Assembly: GCA_017553025.1 (NCBI GenBank)
Contig: JAFZNF010000097.1
Span: 1 to 5,615 of the forward strand
Length of the DNA stretch: 5,615 nucleotides
Direction: 5' to 3'
DNA from: Clostridia bacterium
GTDB lineage: Bacteria; Bacillota_A; Clostridia; UBA1381
Shown: piece by piece, positions 4,465 through 5,615 of the stretch
Position numbering within the stretch: the first letter of the stretch is position 1
How the letters are laid out: every line of letters starts with the position of its first letter
The notes under the pieces: model-generated
What the model was told of the DNA's origin: nothing
The model's input: the letters and a program-made list of their open reading frames with translations, nothing else
Database searches by the model: none
Program-made: the position numbers and the translations under genes

Positions 4465-5615
4465 CTAATTCTCCAAAACTTCTATTCTTTCAATGTGTGC
4501 ACCTAAGGCACAGAATTTTGCCTCAAAATTTTCATAACCGCGGTCGATGTGGTAGAGGTCTGATATCTCAGTAACTCCGTCCGCCATTAAACCTGCTATA
4601 ATCATAGCCGCACCGCCCCGCAGGTCAGTTGCGCGTACCGATGTGCCCATAAGCGTTGATACTCCGTTTATTATAGCGAGTTTCCCCTCTACAGAAATAT
4701 CTGCGCCCATACGCTTCAGTTCCCCGACATAGCGGAAACGGTCGTCCCAGACACCTTCGCGGGCGTTGCTTGTTCCTGAAACGGTGGAAAGATATGTAAC
4801 GAGCTGAGGCTGCATATCGGTAGGAAAACCAGGGTAGGGGAGCGCAATAAAGTTCACTTTTTTCAGCTTTTTCCCCTCCTCGACATAAACTCTTATGCTG
4901 TCGTCAAATTCCTCTATCGAAACGCCTGACTCGATAAGCTTTGCGCTTATTGACTCCAAGTGCCTCGGAATAACATTTTCTATTATGACATCGCCTCTTG
5001 TTGCCGCAGCGGCAATCATAAAGGTACCTGCCTCAATCTGGTCGGGAATTATGGAATAAGTTCCTCCGTGCAATTTTTCAACGCCTGTTATTTTTATTGT
5101 ATCGGTACCCGCACCGCGGATTTTTGCGCCCATTGCGTTTAGAAAGTTTGCAAAATCAACAATATGCGGTTCCTTTGCGGCATTTTCAATTATTGATACA
5201 CCCTTTGCCGTAACTGCACCCATAATAACATTTATGGTGGCACCTACCGAGGTTACGTCAAAATATATGTGCGCACCATTTAAGTTTTCCGCCTCGGCAC
5301 TAACTTTGCCGTAGGCTTGCGTACAGGTTGCGCCTAAAGCCTCAAATCCCTTTATGTGCTGGTCTATCGGACGTGTTCCGAAATCACAGCCCCCCGGCAT
5401 AGGTATAACACATTTTTTAAATCTTCCGAGCAGTGCGCCGATAAGATAGACAGAACCGCGCATTCTTCTTGCAAGCTCTGCTTTTGGCGTATGGGACTTC
5501 ACATTTGTACAGTCAATTATGGCAGTGTTTTCGTCCGCCATTTCAACTTCCGCACCCAAATCGCGCAATATATCGAGAAAAAGTTTTACATCTTTTATGT
5601 CGGGCAGATTTTCAA
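4465..5615 (-). CDS. murA: UDP-N-acetylglucosamine 1-carboxyvinyltransferase MurA (N-terminus outside window)
   Basis: MurA transfers enolpyruvate from phosphoenolpyruvate to UDP-GlcNAc, the first committed step of peptidoglycan synthesis, in the cytoplasm. About 382 residues are present and roughly 35 at the N-terminus lie beyond position 5615. The frame stays open to the edge, and the most upstream residues, ENLPDIKDVKLFLDILRDLG, are typical MurA. The catalytic loop PGGCDFGTRPIDQH carries the active-site cysteine (codon at 5386-5388), the residue fosfomycin attacks, so no Cys-to-Asp resistance change is present. The general-base motif FPTDMQPQL has its Asp 190 residues after the Cys, the same spacing as Cys115 and Asp305 of E. 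coli MurA. DLRGGAAMIIAGLMADG and IDRGYENF are also conserved. The 9-bp gap to walJ puts it first of three operon genes in view. Many Firmicutes have two MurA paralogues, and I cannot tell which this is. Confidence 0.97.
   Translation of the reverse strand, partial: ENLPDIKDVKLFLDILRDLGAEVEMADENTAIIDCTNVKSHTPKAELARRMRGSVYLIGALLGRFKKCVIPMPGGCDFGTRPIDQHIKGFEALGATCTQAYGKVSAEAENLNGAHIYFDVTSVGATINVIMGAVTAKGVSIIENAAKEPHIVDFANFLNAMGAKIRGAGTDTIKITGVEKLHGGTYSIIPDQIEAGTFMIAAAATRGDVIIENVIPRHLESISAKLIESGVSIEEFDDSIRVYVEEGKKLKKVNFIALPYPGFPTDMQPQLVTYLSTVSGTSNAREGVWDDRFRYVGELKRMGADISVEGKLAIINGVSTLMGTSVRATDLRGGAAMIIAGLMADGVTEISDLYHIDRGYENFEAKFCALGAHIERIEVLEN

Noticed and set aside
3288..4468. Several plus-strand frames of 65-111 codons opposite rlmH and walJ
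   Set aside because: The minus-strand genes are certain from conserved motifs; the opposite frames have no starts with ribosome binding sites.
5566..5568. TTG as the start codon of murA
   Set aside because: The frame stays open upstream and encodes typical MurA sequence (ENLPDIKDV...), so this is an internal leucine and the real start lies outside the window.
1..5615. Mobile element, CRISPR array or defence system
   Set aside because: No transposase, integrase, terminal repeats, regularly spaced repeats or recognised defence domain is present; the right-hand genes are core housekeeping functions.

Overview
The window looks like a chromosomal segment of a low-to-moderate GC Firmicute, probably a member of the Clostridia. 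The signs are AT-rich intergenic DNA, strong GGAGG-type ribosome binding sites, a zinc-finger ClpE-type unfoldase, and a WalJ-RlmH pair of the kind known from Firmicutes. I cannot assign a genus from the sequence alone.

Left part (1-790). A minus-strand gene enters with only its first 22 codons (1-66), which form a hydrophobic N-terminus. It is head-to-head with a single tRNA-Arg gene (anticodon CCT, 180-256). That tRNA gene has its own near-ideal promoter (132-160) and a long intrinsic terminator (257-294). A second plus-strand promoter (307-335) follows. It drives a leader of about 180 nt and then a 77-residue, very acidic protein of unknown function (522-755). The leader is the most intriguing part of the window. 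It has an early structured region, an apparent antiterminator hairpin (462-486) and an overlapping terminator hairpin with a T-run (477-503) directly before the ribosome binding site. This is the layout of a riboswitch or attenuator, and I cannot match it to a known class. A bidirectional terminator (754-791) separates this unit from the convergent genes on the right.

Right part (790-5615). All genes are on the minus strand, in transcription order murA (its N-terminus lies beyond the window), walJ-like, rlmH and clpE-like. murA, walJ and rlmH are tightly packed (a 9-bp gap, then a 4-bp ATGA overlap) and almost certainly form one operon. clpE follows after 91 bp and has its own extended -10 promoter, although no terminator separates it from rlmH.

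Together the right side is housekeeping. MurA makes the first committed peptidoglycan precursor. WalJ is linked in Bacillus to the WalRK cell-wall regulon. RlmH modifies 23S rRNA. The ClpE-like ATPase unfolds proteins for ClpP. No insertion sequence, integrase, CRISPR array or phage gene is visible.
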